Both the position numbers and the translations under genes were made by a program. A stretch of DNA of 64,000 bases from Bacillus solitudinis (GTDB lineage: Bacteria > Bacillota > Bacilli > Bacillales > Bacillaceae_D), in the NCBI RefSeq assembly GCF_002797395.1, contig NZ_KZ454943.1, positions 3,880,122-3,944,121 on the forward strand, given 5' to 3'. This document shows, in pieces, positions 53,013-62,726 of this stretch. The notes beneath the pieces are model-generated. The model did no database searches. It had not been told where the DNA came from and worked only from the letters and a program-made list of their open reading frames with translations. The first letter of the stretch is position 1. Each line of letters starts with the position of its first letter.

Positions 53013-54835
53013 TGATGAGAATGAGAAAGTTCCTACTTGTCTTTGCAACGATGATAATAGTCGCGCCGTCATTTCTTGTATCGGCAGCTTTTCCTGAGGG
53101 CACGTCTACAGAAAAAGTTTCCGAGCAAAAAGGAGAAATTTCCTCCAAGGATGAAGTCGTCTATGCCAATCTCAGTGCTACTGGTGATAGACAAGAGATG
53201 TATGTTGTCAACATGTTAGAGATAGAAAAAGCGGGAGAAGTTACTGATTATGGTGAGTATACAACGCTAAAAAACTTAACCGATGTTTCACCAATCAAGC
53301 AATCAGATAGCGTCGTGTCGTTCGCTGCACCTGAGGGAACGTTTTATTATCAAGGGAACTTACCAGATGTTGCTTTGCCCTGGGGTATCTCAGTTTCCTA
53401 TTTATTAGATGGAGAAGAAATCGATCCTAAAGCGCTTGCTGGAAAAGACGGGCATGTTCAGATTCGAATTGCAACGACTGCTAATGAAAACGTCGACTCT
53501 GTCTTTTTTGAAAACTATTTATTACAAATTTCTCTTGCGCTTAATCTCGATCTCTACCGTAACATTCAGGCTCCTGATGGGATGTTAGCCAATGCAGGAA
53601 AGAATAAGCAAGTGACGTTTACAGTGATGCCAGAACAGGAGGCAACATTTGTGCTTGAAGCAGATGTGATTGATTTTGAGCTTGAAGGGATCAATATCAC
53701 GGCTGTTCCTTCCTCAATGTCGATTGATGCACCAAATATTGACGAGATGACAGGAGACATTCAAACGTTAACGGATGCGATCGAAGAGGTTAATGATGGT
53801 GTTGGGGAATTAAATGATGGTGTTTCTGAACTTAACAATGGCGTTGGGTCTTTACGTAACGGTTCAAAGGAATACAAACAAGGAATGACTACCGTTGCGA
53901 CATCGTCTTCTGAACTAGTGAATGCGTCAACGAACATTAAGCAAGCTCTTGAAACAATGAACAAATCATTGGGTGAAAGCTTACCGGATATGAACGTTGA
54001 TGAGTTGAAACAATTACAAGAAGGACTTGTTCAGCTGTCGGCCGGTCTTAATGAAACGTCAAAAAACTTAGTTCTTTTAAATCAAAACTATGCCACTGCG
54101 TACGGCGAATTGAATAAAGCGATGCAGGCGATTCCTGATTATACGATTACAGAAGAAGAAATTCAGCAATTATATGTGAGCGGTGCAAACGAGGCTGTAC
54201 TCGATCAATTAATCGAATCATACACGGCAGCTCGTATGGCAAAAGGCACGTATTCCGCTGTAAAAGAAGGCTTTGATGCCGTCACCGTGACATTAGAGCA
54301 AGTAGATGGCGCTCTTTCTGAAATGGCTAAGAATGTAGATGCGATGGCAGAAGGGCTTTCCACTGCTTTTGAACAGATGAATGTAGCTGATTCATTGGCA
54401 CCATTACAGGAAGGAATTCGTAGCGTTGCTTCTAACTATCAAGCATTCCACTCAGGTTTAGTCGATTACACGGGAGGAGTCGGCCAATTATCAAGCTCCT
54501 ACGGTGAGATGCATAATGGAATCGTCAACTTGTCTCAAGGAACAGGAGAATTAGAAAATGGAGTCAACCAACTTCATGACGGTACGGAAGAACTCTATGA
54601 AGCGGCGAGTGATTTACCAGATCAAATGAAGGAAGAGGTTGATCAGATGCTAGCTGAATACGATAAATCTGATTTTGAACCCGTTTCCTTTGTGTCACCC
54701 AAAAATGAAAACATCAATTCGGTTCAATTTGTTGTAAAGACAGAAAGTATTAAAAAGGAAGAGGCTGAAGAGACCACCCAAACTGAAGAAGAACCAAAAG
54801 GATTTTGGGCGAAATTGATCGATTTGTTTAAATAA
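53012..54835 (+). CDS. Secreted/anchored heptad-repeat protein (YhgE-like coiled-coil region)
   Basis: After a signal peptide (about residues 1-24) comes a ~220-residue beta domain, then the X-X-X-Leu-X-X-Gly heptads typical of YhgE/Pip-related proteins (DGVGELNDGVSELNNGVGSL, later GTGELENGVNQLHDGTEEL). It ends in an acidic tail with FWAKLIDLF. No transmembrane anchor is obvious beyond the signal region. Several ATGs cluster at the start; 53012 is best spaced from AAGGAG. It probably works with the MMPL transporter as an extracytoplasmic partner. Confidence 0.8.
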   Translation: MMRMRKFLLVFATMIIVAPSFLVSAAFPEGTSTEKVSEQKGEISSKDEVVYANLSATGDRQEMYVVNMLEIEKAGEVTDYGEYTTLKNLTDVSPIKQSDSVVSFAAPEGTFYYQGNLPDVALPWGISVSYLLDGEEIDPKALAGKDGHVQIRIATTANENVDSVFFENYLLQISLALNLDLYRNIQAPDGMLANAGKNKQVTFTVMPEQEATFVLEADVIDFELEGINITAVPSSMSIDAPNIDEMTGDIQTLTDAIEEVNDGVGELNDGVSELNNGVGSLRNGSKEYKQGMTTVATSSSELVNASTNIKQALETMNKSLGESLPDMNVDELKQLQEGLVQLSAGLNETSKNLVLLNQNYATAYGELNKAMQAIPDYTITEEEIQQLYVSGANEAVLDQLIESYTAARMAKGTYSAVKEGFDAVTVTLEQVDGALSEMAKNVDAMAEGLSTAFEQMNVADSLAPLQEGIRSVASNYQAFHSGLVDYTGGVGQLSSSYGEMHNGIVNLSQGTGELENGVNQLHDGTEELYEAASDLPDQMKEEVDQMLAEYDKSDFEPVSFVSPKNENINSVQFVVKTESIKKEEAEETTQTEEEPKGFWAKLIDLFK

Positions 54836-54845
54836 TATTTTTCTG

Positions 54846-54880
54846 GCGTCTCCCTACGAATGGTGGGGAGACGTTTTTTT
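54846..54880 (+). terminator. Rho-independent terminator
   Basis: CGTCTCCC and GGGAGACG pair with an 11-base loop and a run of seven T. Confidence 0.85.
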
Positions 54881-54887
54881 ATAAGTG

Positions 54888-55118
54888 AATAGGGGAACGA
54901 GGGACCGTTCAATGGCTAAAGCGGTTCCTCATTCCGTTAAATAAGGAGAAAGCGGTCGCGAAAAGAGGGGAGCGGATTCTGGTTCCGTTAATGTAGGAGA
55001 CACAGCGAAAATGAAGTTTAAAAAGCTGAATAGCGGAACGAGGAACCGAAGCGAAGCCGAAACGAAGGATTTTAGGAGGAATAGCGGAACAAGGGACCGG
55101 CTAACGGAAGAACCGTCC
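54888..55118. repeat. Cluster of short intergenic repeats (GGAACGAGGGACCG type)
   Basis: Direct copies related to AGCGGAACGAGGAACCG occur at about 54892, 55031 and 55082. Inverted or partial copies (CGGTTCCTCATTCCGTTA at 54921, GGTTCCGTTA at 54981, GAACCGTCCC at 55110) lie between them. The region has no ORF and could fold into several hairpins. It looks like a small family of genome-wide repeats. Confidence 0.6.
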
Positions 55119-55181
55119 CTATATATAGGTCGCGATTTTTTCATTAATTAGACGTAATTGATATAGTGCATGACAATGCTA

Positions 55182-55205
55182 TTAACTAAAATTAACATTA
55201 GTTAA
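55182..55205. promoter_or_regulatory. Inverted repeat upstream of the phosphoglucomutase-like gene
   Basis: TTAACTAA-(8 bases)-TTAGTTAA is a perfect 8+8 inverted repeat 57 bp before the ATG. A related half, ATTAGTTAAA, recurs near 56112 before the YesM-like gene. Operator function is a guess. Confidence 0.4.
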
Positions 55206-55261
55206 AGAAAAAAGGTTTAGTCGACGATTATTTTAAACTAAACATAATTGAGGTGTTTGCT

Positions 55262-55906
55262 ATGACAAAGAAGGCGATTATATTTGACCTGGATGGTGTG
55301 ATTGTTTCAACAGATGAACTTCACTACCAAGCATGGAAGCGAATTAGTGATGATGAACATGTGACATTTAATCGAGACATTAACGAGCGGTTACGTGGGA
55401 TAAGTAGATTGGAAAGTTTGAATATCATTCTAGAACAATCATCCACATCCTATTCAGATCAAGAGAAATTAGAACTTATGGAAAGGAAAAATAATCATTA
55501 TCGTCATTTGCTAAATGGACTTACACCGGAAAATATATTGCCGGGTGTTAAAACCCTGATAAGTGATGCGGGTGATCGCGGACTAAAGCTAGCGATTGGT
55601 TCTTCAAGTAAGAACGCGATGATTATTTTAGAAAAAATCGACCTTTTAGACGCATTTGATTCTATCGTCGATGGGAATCAGATTACAAATAGTAAACCAG
55701 ATCCGGAAGTGTTTTTACTGGCAGCTGAAAAGTTAGGAGTTTCCCCAGAAGAGTGTATCGTTATAGAAGATGCCGAGGCAGGAGTAGAGGCGGCATTAGG
55801 AGCTGGGATGATGGTAATTGGTGTTGGTCCAGCAGCAAAATATGAGAAAACCGATGTAAAACTAGTGGGTCTTCAATGTCTAGATATAAGCTTACTTTTA
55901 TTATAA
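55262..55906 (+). CDS. HAD-superfamily hydrolase, beta-phosphoglucomutase-like
   Basis: The 214-residue protein has the HAD nucleophile motif IIFDLDGVIVSTDELHYQAW, motif II LAIGSSSKN, and motif III/IV SKPDPEVFLLAAEKLG and VIEDAEAGVEAALGAGM. The cap-domain sequence (RLRGISRLESL) matches beta-phosphoglucomutases, which convert beta-glucose 1-phosphate from disaccharide phosphorolysis to glucose 6-phosphate. No phosphorylase gene is next to it. ATG 55262 follows GAGGTG; an in-frame GTG at 55253 lies inside that site. Confidence 0.88.
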   Translation: MTKKAIIFDLDGVIVSTDELHYQAWKRISDDEHVTFNRDINERLRGISRLESLNIILEQSSTSYSDQEKLELMERKNNHYRHLLNGLTPENILPGVKTLISDAGDRGLKLAIGSSSKNAMIILEKIDLLDAFDSIVDGNQITNSKPDPEVFLLAAEKLGVSPEECIVIEDAEAGVEAALGAGMMVIGVGPAAKYEKTDVKLVGLQCLDISLLLL

Positions 55907-56010
55907 CTAGTGTTTAGACTATTTACTAAAGGAATTTACTACTATGCCTTTTGAAAACAAATGTCACCTTTTTCATATTAGTAAGTCTGAATAGTGTTAG
56001 TCAAATAAAA

Positions 56011-56024
56011 TATAAGCGCTTACA
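56011..56024 (+). promoter_or_regulatory. cre-like site (CcpA)
   Basis: TATAAGCGCTTACA differs from the symmetric cre TGTAAGCGCTTACA at one position. It lies 141 bp upstream of the histidine kinase gene and before an intervening terminator-like hairpin. Confidence 0.6.
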
Positions 56025-56050
56025 ATATAGGTATGTTGTATTGCTTTTAA

Positions 56051-56096
56051 AAATCTTCCTTACGCCTACGATATGGCATAAGGAAGATTTTTTATC
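56051..56096 (+). terminator. Rho-independent terminator
   Basis: AAATCTTCCTTA pairs with TAAGGAAGATTT, followed by TTTTAT. It probably ends the phosphoglucomutase-like transcript. Confidence 0.75.
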
Positions 56097-56164
56097 TATG
56101 AAAATAGTATGATATTAGTTAAAATTAAGGGATAGGTTAATCATAGTAAAAGGGGAACCCACCT

Positions 56165-57892
56165 ATGAAAAAAATATTGTGGAATTCAATCCGTTTCAAG
56201 TTAGTATTAGGATTTTTGTTACTCACCGTCCCATTACTTATTTTTTTGTTTTACAGCAATTACCATGCAATGGATGTGGTTCGTGAGGAAGTAGCTGAAT
56301 CGAACGAAAAAATGGTAACGCTTTATATGGGTACGATTGATAGTACATTAAAAACTGTTGAGGAATATCTAATAAATACGGCAACGTTTGATAGTGACAT
56401 TCAGCAATTAGAGTTCTTTTTATCAGAAAAGGATTATATGTTAGCGAAAATAAGAGCACAGGGTAAAATAAAAGATCATATTTTAATGTTTGAGTCGATT
56501 GAATCTATCTTTTTATATTCTAACCATACCAATGATTTTACAGAAGCGTTTAAGCTTGATAGTGCCTCGTATAAGGATAGAGAAAATGCCAGAAATTATA
56601 TACGTCAAGTCATTAACGAGGATAGTTTAAAAGTGAACGAAAAAGGGTGGCATCTAAAAGCGATTGATGGGGAACATTATTTATTTCGTTATATAAAAAC
56701 GAGTGGGACAGTGATTGGGGCATGGCTTAACTTAGAAACATTGCTCACGCCACTCGATTTAATTGATTTTGGTGAGTTAGGGGCCTCCTTTTTTGTTACG
56801 GATACTGGTGAGGCAGTAGGGGCACCAGCTGATATCATTGAGAAGAATGCCATTAATTTGACTGGAAATTTAGAAAACTATTATCTGTCAGGAAGTGAGG
56901 ATAAGTTTTTAATCATTGGTCAGCCTTCAGCAACAGCCAACTTTAGTCTTGTAGCATTGATACCAGATGTGAAGATAACAGAAAATTTTCAATCACTAAA
57001 GAGGATCGCAACATTCGTTGCTTTTGGTGCTTTATTCATCATTCCTTTCAGCTTATTTTTGTTAAATAAAGCAGTATTATCTCCTTTGTATAAAATTGTT
57101 CATGCGATGAAGCGAATTGGTAGAGGGAATTTAGATATTCGAATACCGCAACATTCCACTTCGGATGAATTTATCCTTGTAAACCATACATTCAATCAAA
57201 TGATGGATCAAATCAAAGAATTAAAAATTAATATCTATGAAGAACGAATCTTGAAACAAAAAGCGGAACTCCAGTACTTGAATTATCAAATTAATCCGCA
57301 TTTTTTTATGAATACATTAAATATTATTTTTAATCTAGCTCAAGTCAAAAAGTATGATCTTGTACAAGAAATGGTGTTATGTCTTGTTCGCTATTTCCGC
57401 TATACTTTAAAGGGGAATATGGACTTTGCGCTACTAAATGATGAACTAACCCATATAAAAAACTATTTACGGATTCAAGAGTTACGGTTTCCTGAAAAAT
57501 TTACGTATCAAATAGAAGTTGAAAACAATCAATTATTGAGTGTGGAACTTCCGCCGGTAATTATCCAGACATTTGTAGAGAATACGATCAAGTATGCAGT
57601 GAACATGGACAAAACGATTCACTTGTTAATAAAAGTAGAGTCGGTAAATCTGGAAGCTGAAGAAAAAATGAAAATCACGATTCAAGATACCGGTGATGGG
57701 TTTCCAGAACATGTCCTAGAAACTGTTCGGGCCGGAAAGCTGGAACGTAGTGAAAAGGGAGAACATATCGGGATTTGGAATGTGAAACGAAGATTGCAGC
57801 TCAATTATCAGGAGCGGGCACGGTTATCGATTGGAAATGCAAAGCCCAATGGCGCATTAGTCGAGGTGCTTTTGCCTGTAAAGCAAAGATGA
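56165..57892 (+). CDS. YesM-type sensor histidine kinase
   Basis: The 575-residue kinase has an N-terminal helix, an extracellular sensor region of about 240 residues, a second helix (about residues 277-300), a HAMP domain (ILSPLYKIVHAMKRIGRGNL is its start), the His_kinase phosphoacceptor in YQINPHFFMNTLNII, and a HATPase domain (FVENTIKYAV N-box). YesM/YesN systems sense plant-polysaccharide oligosaccharides and control their transporters and hydrolases. The partner regulator follows by 16 bp. Confidence 0.92.
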   Translation: MKKILWNSIRFKLVLGFLLLTVPLLIFLFYSNYHAMDVVREEVAESNEKMVTLYMGTIDSTLKTVEEYLINTATFDSDIQQLEFFLSEKDYMLAKIRAQGKIKDHILMFESIESIFLYSNHTNDFTEAFKLDSASYKDRENARNYIRQVINEDSLKVNEKGWHLKAIDGEHYLFRYIKTSGTVIGAWLNLETLLTPLDLIDFGELGASFFVTDTGEAVGAPADIIEKNAINLTGNLENYYLSGSEDKFLIIGQPSATANFSLVALIPDVKITENFQSLKRIATFVAFGALFIIPFSLFLLNKAVLSPLYKIVHAMKRIGRGNLDIRIPQHSTSDEFILVNHTFNQMMDQIKELKINIYEERILKQKAELQYLNYQINPHFFMNTLNIIFNLAQVKKYDLVQEMVLCLVRYFRYTLKGNMDFALLNDELTHIKNYLRIQELRFPEKFTYQIEVENNQLLSVELPPVIIQTFVENTIKYAVNMDKTIHLLIKVESVNLEAEEKMKITIQDTGDGFPEHVLETVRAGKLERSEKGEHIGIWNVKRRLQLNYQERARLSIGNAKPNGALVEVLLPVKQR

Positions 57893-57908
57893 TGAAGGAG
57901 GATTGCTC

Positions 57909-59513
57909 ATGTACTCTGTTTTAATTGTGGATGATGAGATACATGCTATTGAAGGTGTGAAGGATGGGGTCAATTGGGAAAAACTTGATATTGATAATGT
58001 GTATACGGCAAATAATTTTCGACAAGCAAAAGAAGTATTTGATTCTCATTCGGTTGATATCATGCTTTGCGATATTGAAATGCCTAAGGGGAGTGGATTG
58101 GATCTCTTAGCATGGGTGCGAGAATCATATCCAAAAACAGAATGTGTTTTTCTTACTTGTCATGCCGATTTTAATTTTGCTAAGCAGGCGCTGCAATTAG
58201 GAAGTATCGATTATATCTTAAAGCCAGTCCCCTTTGTTGAGTTAGAAGAAGTCATAAAAAAAACAACGGATAAAATAGAAAAAGAGAAAGAGTTACAGGA
58301 AGGAAGCATGCTCGGACAGAATTGGGTCAAAAATCAACCATTGTTAGTGGAACGCTTTTGGCACGATATTTTGAACGGGACGATTGAAAGTAACTTACAG
58401 ACAATTAAGGAAGTCGCGGATGAGCGATCGATTGAATTAAATGAGAACCAACGGATCATGCCGATTCTTATTAGTTTTCAAGGGGAATCTGAACAGGGTA
58501 GTGTAGATGAAGCCAGGTCATTGAGACAGGCGTTAAAAAAAGCAGGAGAAGAATTGCTTTTTACGAAAAATGGATATACGGGGCAAATCATTCGTCAAGA
58601 AGAGAGAAAACTCATTGTGATTCTTTCGATTGACGACGAAGAGGAAGAAGAGGTTATTACTAGGAATTTAAAACAGTTGTTTGACTCCTATGTGAATGAT
58701 TGTCATACCTCTTTTGATTGTGATCTAACCTGTTACCTTGGAACCTTTATAAAAGCAGATCAATTAATCGAGATGATTGATAAGTTACTTGAACAAGACC
58801 GAAATAATATTTCTTTTTTAAATAAAGTGTTCACAATTGATGAGAAAATCGTTATCGATGCTACAGTTCAATTACCTGATATGAGTATATGGTCTGTTAT
58901 GCTTCAGGAAGGTAATTATAATAAAGTAACCGAAGAGGCAAGCAATATACTGGAGAAGATGTATAATGAAGGAATTGACGCTAAGAGGCTGCGAAATTTT
59001 TATCATGATTTTCAGCAGATGGTGTACTATACACTGAAGCAAAAAGGAATTCAGGCTCATCGCATTTTTAGTGACAACGAATCTGTTCATAAATTAAATC
59101 ATGCATGTCGATCTGTTAAAGATCTGATGGAGTGGTTCTCTCATAGTGTTTCAAGGGTAGAGCATTTTTCCGAAACGAAATCAGATTCTGTGCTAGAGAA
59201 GGTAATTAAATATATTGCAGCAAATATTGATCAAAATATCTCCCGTGAGGATATTGCCAATGAAGTTTATTTAAATCCCGATTATTTATCTAGAATCTTT
59301 AAAAAGGAAACAGGATGTTCGATATCGGAGTATCTCGTTAACGAACGAATGAATATATCGAAGGAGTTATTAGAAAAAACCGATATGTCCGTGAGTTCTG
59401 TCGCTCTTTATGTTGGTTATAGTAACTTCTCGTATTTCTCAAAAATATTCAAACGACATCTGAAGGTAACGCCTGTCGAGTATCGATTGAATGTTCAAAA
59501 GAGAACAAGCTAA
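57909..59513 (+). CDS. YesN-type response regulator with AraC DNA-binding domain
   Basis: The 534-residue protein has a receiver domain (VLIVDDEIHAI, phosphorylated Asp in DIMLCDIEMPKGSG, Lys in YILKPVPF), a long middle region, and a C-terminal AraC double helix-turn-helix (ISREDIANEVYLNPDYLSRI, then VALYVGYSNFSYFSKIFK). ATG 57909 follows AAGGAGGA. Targets are not evident nearby; the DUF4038 glycosidase 3.5 kb downstream or the pectin genes are candidates. Confidence 0.92.
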   Translation: MYSVLIVDDEIHAIEGVKDGVNWEKLDIDNVYTANNFRQAKEVFDSHSVDIMLCDIEMPKGSGLDLLAWVRESYPKTECVFLTCHADFNFAKQALQLGSIDYILKPVPFVELEEVIKKTTDKIEKEKELQEGSMLGQNWVKNQPLLVERFWHDILNGTIESNLQTIKEVADERSIELNENQRIMPILISFQGESEQGSVDEARSLRQALKKAGEELLFTKNGYTGQIIRQEERKLIVILSIDDEEEEEVITRNLKQLFDSYVNDCHTSFDCDLTCYLGTFIKADQLIEMIDKLLEQDRNNISFLNKVFTIDEKIVIDATVQLPDMSIWSVMLQEGNYNKVTEEASNILEKMYNEGIDAKRLRNFYHDFQQMVYYTLKQKGIQAHRIFSDNESVHKLNHACRSVKDLMEWFSHSVSRVEHFSETKSDSVLEKVIKYIAANIDQNISREDIANEVYLNPDYLSRIFKKETGCSISEYLVNERMNISKELLEKTDMSVSSVALYVGYSNFSYFSKIFKRHLKVTPVEYRLNVQKRTS

Positions 59514-59794
59514 TAGGTTTATGTTGTATAGATAGTCAAAAACAGTATTCCGTACTTTATTGAAGACACTGAAGTCCCATTTAACTTAATCAGAAAATAA
59601 TCATAATGTCGCACCTCTTGTGCCTGCTGGTGCAGGTTTCTCATTGTTGGACCATTATCGCTTGTACGACAGATTAGGGTACAGCTCTAGCTTCACTCAA
59701 AGGGCGCGAGCTGTCTTTTCTTATCTTTCGCGAATGTCCAAGAATTCTTCTTGATCTCTAAATGAACTAATCAGGTTCTGGAACCTGTACTTCA
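59514..59794. other. Intergenic region with probable terminator
   Basis: ACAGCTC (59681-59687) and GAGCTGT (59708-59714), followed by CTTTTCTT, probably end the two-component transcript. No gene is seen. Confidence 0.5.
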
Positions 59795-60669
59795 CTATTC
59801 AAATTGTTGTAGTTGTTCAAAATATTTCACGATATGGTCACATACAACTTTTGTTGCCTTAGAACGGTATCTCCCTTCTCTAAAAGAAAGATTTATATAG
59901 CGTTTGCATTGGATATTTGCGATCGACAATAGTTTTATGCTATTATCCACCCCTCCTTGCCATGTAATTGCTGGTAGAAAACCAATCCCAAGTCCAACAC
60001 CTATAAAGCCGCGGACAGTAGCTGGGTCATCACTTTCGAGTATAATGTTAGGTTCAAATCCAGCCATACGGCAATAAGATGTAGTGATATCTCTTAAGCC
60101 CTTCCCTTTCTGTAAGCTAATAATGGGTTCTGAAGCCAATTTTTCTAAGCAAATATCTTGTTTCGAAGCGAAAGGATGTTCATTGGGAACTGCCAATAAT
60201 ATTTCCTCTTCTAACAAATTAATGATATTCGGTCCGTGTGCTTTCTCTTTCGTTGAATATATAAATAAATCAGCATTTATTTCTTTCTCATTCTCATGTT
60301 GTTTAATAATAAATTTAAATTCAGGGTACTGTTTTTTTATTTCTAGTAGGATTTTCGGAAGTAACTTGGAAGCTGCATAAACTGTAATCACTACTGTGTT
60401 ATCTTGATGTTCATTAGCATCTGCAAGCTCTTTTTTGCATTATCAATTATGTACATAATTTCGTTTGTGTATTTTAAAAGAATTTGACCATTAAGATTTA
60501 GTTTTATATTTTTGCCTATGCGAGTAAATAACTTGACCTTAAGTTCATCTTCTAAGATACGAATTGTTTTACTAAGAGCAGGCTGCGCGATGTGTAAATT
60601 CTCACTTGCTCTTGTCATATGCTCTAATTCTGCAACTACTTTAAATTGACGTAGATGTTGAAGTTCCAT
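59795..60669 (-). pseudogene. LysR-family regulator interrupted by one frameshift
   Basis: The 5' part (from ATG 60669) encodes the LysR helix-turn-helix FKVVAELEHMTRASENLHIA and QPALSKTIRILEDEL. The 3' part (from about 60420) encodes the substrate-binding domain, including DDPATVRGFIGVGLGIGFLP. The frames meet at a six-T run (60431-60436, A on the coding strand). Adding one A restores a continuous KKELADANEHQDNTVVI and a product of about 291 residues, normal for LysR. It may be a recent loss, slippage-prone switching, or a sequencing error. It is divergent from the SGNH-TauE genes, its likely targets. Confidence 0.85.
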
Positions 60670-60826
60670 ACGTTCCCACCTTATATATAAATAATTATAA
60701 AGATATCATTTATTATATATTATACATTATGAAAACAAGAGAATATACTTTAGTCAGAGTTAATGAACAAAACAAGTATATGCAGAAAAATCATTATCAA
60801 ATAAACAGCTAAAGGAGTCGATTTTG

Positions 60827-61525
60827 ATGTCAGATAAACAATGGTTTGAGATGCTAGAAAATCCTGTGGCAAATGAAGTAATGCAAGCATTTTTTAAATT
60901 TCAAAAAGAGGAAAAATTGACGCGTTATAAGCATTTAAACCAAAAGGTTCGTAGTGGACAAATTTTGTTCGTTGGTTCATCGTTAATGGAACACTTCCCC
61001 ATTAATGAACTTCAACAAACGCTTGAGGACCGTTATATCATTTATAATCGTGGCGTTGGTGGTTTTCTAACAACTGAACTTTTATCACACATGGAAACAT
61101 GCATTTTTGCATTAGAACCTTCTAAAGTATTTATTAATATCGGTTCAAACGACATAGGTTCACCAGACTATAAAAGGGAAAATCTCATTGTAAACTATGA
61201 AAAAATTTTACAACAAATAAAGGAAAGACTACCTAGATGTATGGTGTATGTTATGGCTTATTACCCTGTCAATGCAGAAGTACATAAGACCACAAATGAA
61301 AACCTCAACAAAGAACTATTTAAAACTAGAAATAATCCAAATTTTTTAGAAGCTAATAAATCATTAGCAATACTAGCAGAAAAACATGGCTACGAATTTA
61401 TTAATGTTAATGAGGGATTAGTTGATTCGGCAGGTAATTTAAAAGAAAACTTTACGGTTGAAGGATTTCATATGTGGCCAAATGCATATTCAGTAGTTTT
61501 TAAGAATCTATTAAAGTACTTATAA
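60827..61525 (+). CDS. SGNH/GDSL-family hydrolase
   Basis: The 232-residue cytoplasmic protein shows block I ILFVGSSLMEHFP (nucleophile Ser), block II NRGVGGF, block III INIGSNDIG and block V VEGFHMWPNAY with the catalytic His. It resembles acylhydrolases/esterases acting on small acyl esters or carbohydrates. AAAGGAG precedes ATG 60827. A TauE-family carrier follows by 46 bp, so they may form an operon under the divergent LysR regulator. Confidence 0.87.
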   Translation: MSDKQWFEMLENPVANEVMQAFFKFQKEEKLTRYKHLNQKVRSGQILFVGSSLMEHFPINELQQTLEDRYIIYNRGVGGFLTTELLSHMETCIFALEPSKVFINIGSNDIGSPDYKRENLIVNYEKILQQIKERLPRCMVYVMAYYPVNAEVHKTTNENLNKELFKTRNNPNFLEANKSLAILAEKHGYEFINVNEGLVDSAGNLKENFTVEGFHMWPNAYSVVFKNLLKYL

Positions 61526-61571
61526 ACCGCACGTGAACATATATTATGGTAGCACTTAAAGGAGTTACAAA

Positions 61572-62384
61572 ATGGAGTATGTATTATTATTATTATTATT
61601 ATTTGGAGGACTGCTGGCTGGTACATTAGGAGGTCTTGTCGGTTTAGGTGGAGGAATTGTAATCGTTCCACTATTATTTGGAATTGGTGCAATATCACAC
61701 TTCGATATATCACCACAAATAGCTGTAGGCACGTCTATGATTACTGTCGTCATTACTGGCTTGTCCTCTACCCTTACTTATATGAAAAAGAAACTAGTAG
61801 ATTATAAAAGCTGTCTTTATCTATTTATTGGAAGTGGTCCAGGAGGCATATTAGGTGCTTGGGTCAATCGTTATTTCAATGATGATTCCTTTTCTTTTTA
61901 TTTCGGTTTGTTTATGGTCATCGTTGCTATTTTGCTTATGGTAAAAAATAAGATAAAGCCTATTGGACAACCAAAAAAATTTACTGTTAGTCGTCACATA
62001 GTCACCCCCGAAGGAGAACAATTTACCTATGGTATAAATTTAACATTAGCAATTCCAATTGTATTTTTTGTCGGTTTTTTATCTGGCTTATTTGGAATCG
62101 GTGGCGGATCATTACTTGTCCCAGCAATGATAATACTGTTTTCCTTTCCACCGCATATAGCAATAGCAAGTTCAATGATGATTGTATTCCTTTCTGCTAT
62201 ACTTAGTTCGATCACACACATATCATTAGGAAATGTTAATTGGTTGTTCGCCTTACTTCTATTACCTGGGGCATGGTTTGGTGGGAAATTAGGAGCCTTT
62301 ATTAATTCAAAGTTAAGTAGCAATGCGCTAGTTATAATCCTTCGTTTTGTGTTAATAATTGTGGGAATTCGGTTGATGTTATAA
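61572..62384 (+). CDS. TauE/SafE (TSUP) family anion transporter
   Basis: This 270-residue membrane protein has the two-fold repeat typical of the family: GTLGGLVGLGGGIVIVPLL in the first half and GLFGIGGGSLLVPAMII in the second, with about eight helices. Members export sulfite, sulfonates or organic anions. Substrate here unknown. Codons 5-10 are six TTA triplets in a row (61584-61601), a slippage-prone tract coding a Leu run in the first helix. Confidence 0.9.
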   Translation: MEYVLLLLLLFGGLLAGTLGGLVGLGGGIVIVPLLFGIGAISHFDISPQIAVGTSMITVVITGLSSTLTYMKKKLVDYKSCLYLFIGSGPGGILGAWVNRYFNDDSFSFYFGLFMVIVAILLMVKNKIKPIGQPKKFTVSRHIVTPEGEQFTYGINLTLAIPIVFFVGFLSGLFGIGGGSLLVPAMIILFSFPPHIAIASSMMIVFLSAILSSITHISLGNVNWLFALLLLPGAWFGGKLGAFINSKLSSNALVIILRFVLIIVGIRLML

Positions 62385-62414
62385 TTGGAACATTACTTGC
62401 ATAATGCGTTTGAA

Positions 62415-62680
62415 GTTGAAATTTAAAAATCATAGCGGATAAGTTAAGATATCTTACATACCAAGATGGCACAGCATTTATCTGGCTTGCAGATACGATT
62501 TGGATAATAGCGCAGAGATTGAAATGGAGCGATATAGAGTATCTGATACAGAAAAGAAAATCACAAGGATTTACTGTACTTCAGATGGTTGCACTTGACC
62601 CGGAGCAGAATAGGGAAATGAGAAACCCAGCAGGAGATAAAGCGTTATTAAACAATTTTGAATACGCCAAATGAAAAATT
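62415..62680 (+). pseudogene. Decayed partial copy of the DUF4038/GH140-type gene
   Basis: From about 62415 the DNA closely parallels 63026-63290, the start of the downstream gene. It reads RYLTYQDGTAFIWLADTIW, KSQGFTVLQMVALDPEQ and MRNPAGDKALLNN, against RYFTHQDGTPFIWLADTVW and MRNPAGDKALLNN downstream. The copy begins without a usable start and ends at TGA shortly after NN, so only about 80 codons remain. It is a direct duplication about 610 bp apart. Confidence 0.85.
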
Positions 62681-62688
62681 GAATAATA

Positions 62689-62726
62689 AAAAACACGAGA
62701 CCTGCATTCGTTGGTACCGTGTTTTT
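62689..62726 (+). terminator. Terminator after the decayed copy
   Basis: AAAAACACG and CGTGTTTTT pair with a 20-base loop and a T-rich tail. Confidence 0.6.
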
